A stretch of 64,000 bases of DNA from Epiperipatus broadwayi (taxonomy: Eukaryota > Onychophora > Udeonychophora > Euonychophora > Peripatidae), in NCBI GenBank assembly GCA_028023455.1, contig JAQFVV010006700.1:390025-454024 (forward strand), read 5' to 3'. This document shows, piece by piece, positions 63,995 to 64,000 of this stretch. The notes under the pieces were generated by a model. That model did not search any database, had not been told where the DNA came from, and was given only the letters and a program-made list of their open reading frames with translations. Position 1 is the first letter of the stretch, and every line of letters starts with the position of its first letter. The position numbers were made by a program, and so were the translations under genes.

Positions 63995-64000
63995 TATATT

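Larger units (their letters stand above)
47501..63999 (+). mobile_element. Ty3/gypsy LTR retrotransposon with about 4.9-kb LTRs
   Basis: Two long direct repeats (47506-52925 and 59126-63994) enclose 6.2 kb holding gag and pol in the order protease, reverse transcriptase, RNase H, integrase, the Ty3/gypsy order. TATAT precedes the left LTR (47501-47505) and follows the right one (63995-63999), a fitting 5-bp target duplication, though weak as evidence in AT-rich DNA. A polypurine tract precedes the right LTR. The LTRs are very similar (scattered substitutions, small indels, a 30-base difference near 50560, and the 508-bp foldback present only on the left), so insertion is fairly recent. No env-like frame follows pol. 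Gag and pol are both interrupted. Confidence 0.93.

Noticed and set aside
1-64000. CRISPR arrays, operons, ribosome-binding sites or bacterial terminators
   Set aside because: The sequence is eukaryotic in character. The repeats seen are transposable elements and microsatellites with no regular spacer pattern.

Overview
This window looks like intergenic or intronic DNA from an AT-rich metazoan, probably an invertebrate (G+C looks well under one third by eye; not computed). It has no operons, rRNA or CRISPR, and no intact host gene. The only long open frames belong to a retrotransposon. The rest is AT-rich non-coding DNA holding decayed transposable elements and a few short exon-like blocks. 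Species cannot be named from the sequence.

Layout. 1-18 kb: mostly non-coding, with a decayed Ty3/gypsy-type gag (5.9-6.4 kb), short hairpin repeats (7.3 and 14.7 kb) and a broken intronless coding block of unknown family (10.6-11.0 kb, minus). 18.2-22.5 kb: a giant imperfect palindrome with arms of about 1.6 kb. A 953-bp hAT element (8-bp target duplication) and a roughly 105-bp tRNA-derived SINE (14-bp duplication) later inserted into its right arm. 23.6-24.25 kb and 42.6-43.4 kb: two related foldback elements with 12-13 bp target duplications that carry hammerhead-ribozyme-like cores; they resemble Penelope-like retroelement terminal repeats. 28-35 kb: several exon-like blocks on the minus strand, interrupted by a decayed minus-strand gag (30.0-31.7 kb) related to the large element on the right. 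39.8-40.4 kb: a decayed LINE-type endonuclease (minus).

47.5-64.0 kb: one Ty3/gypsy LTR retrotransposon on the plus strand with unusually long LTRs (about 4.9 kb each), a 5-bp TATAT flank at both ends, a polypurine tract, a coiled-coil-rich Gag, and a Pol reading protease, reverse transcriptase, RNase H and integrase. Both reading frames are broken (two stops in gag; three frame changes and one stop in pol), so the copy as assembled could not act alone. Its 5' LTR alone carries a 508-bp foldback insertion with a 15-bp target duplication, so that insertion is younger than the element.

The most unusual observations are the degenerate protein-coding sequence inside both LTRs, ending in a SOCS-box-like block, which suggests a captured host gene; the ribozyme-bearing foldbacks; and the nested palindrome whose intact left arm preserves the empty hAT insertion site.
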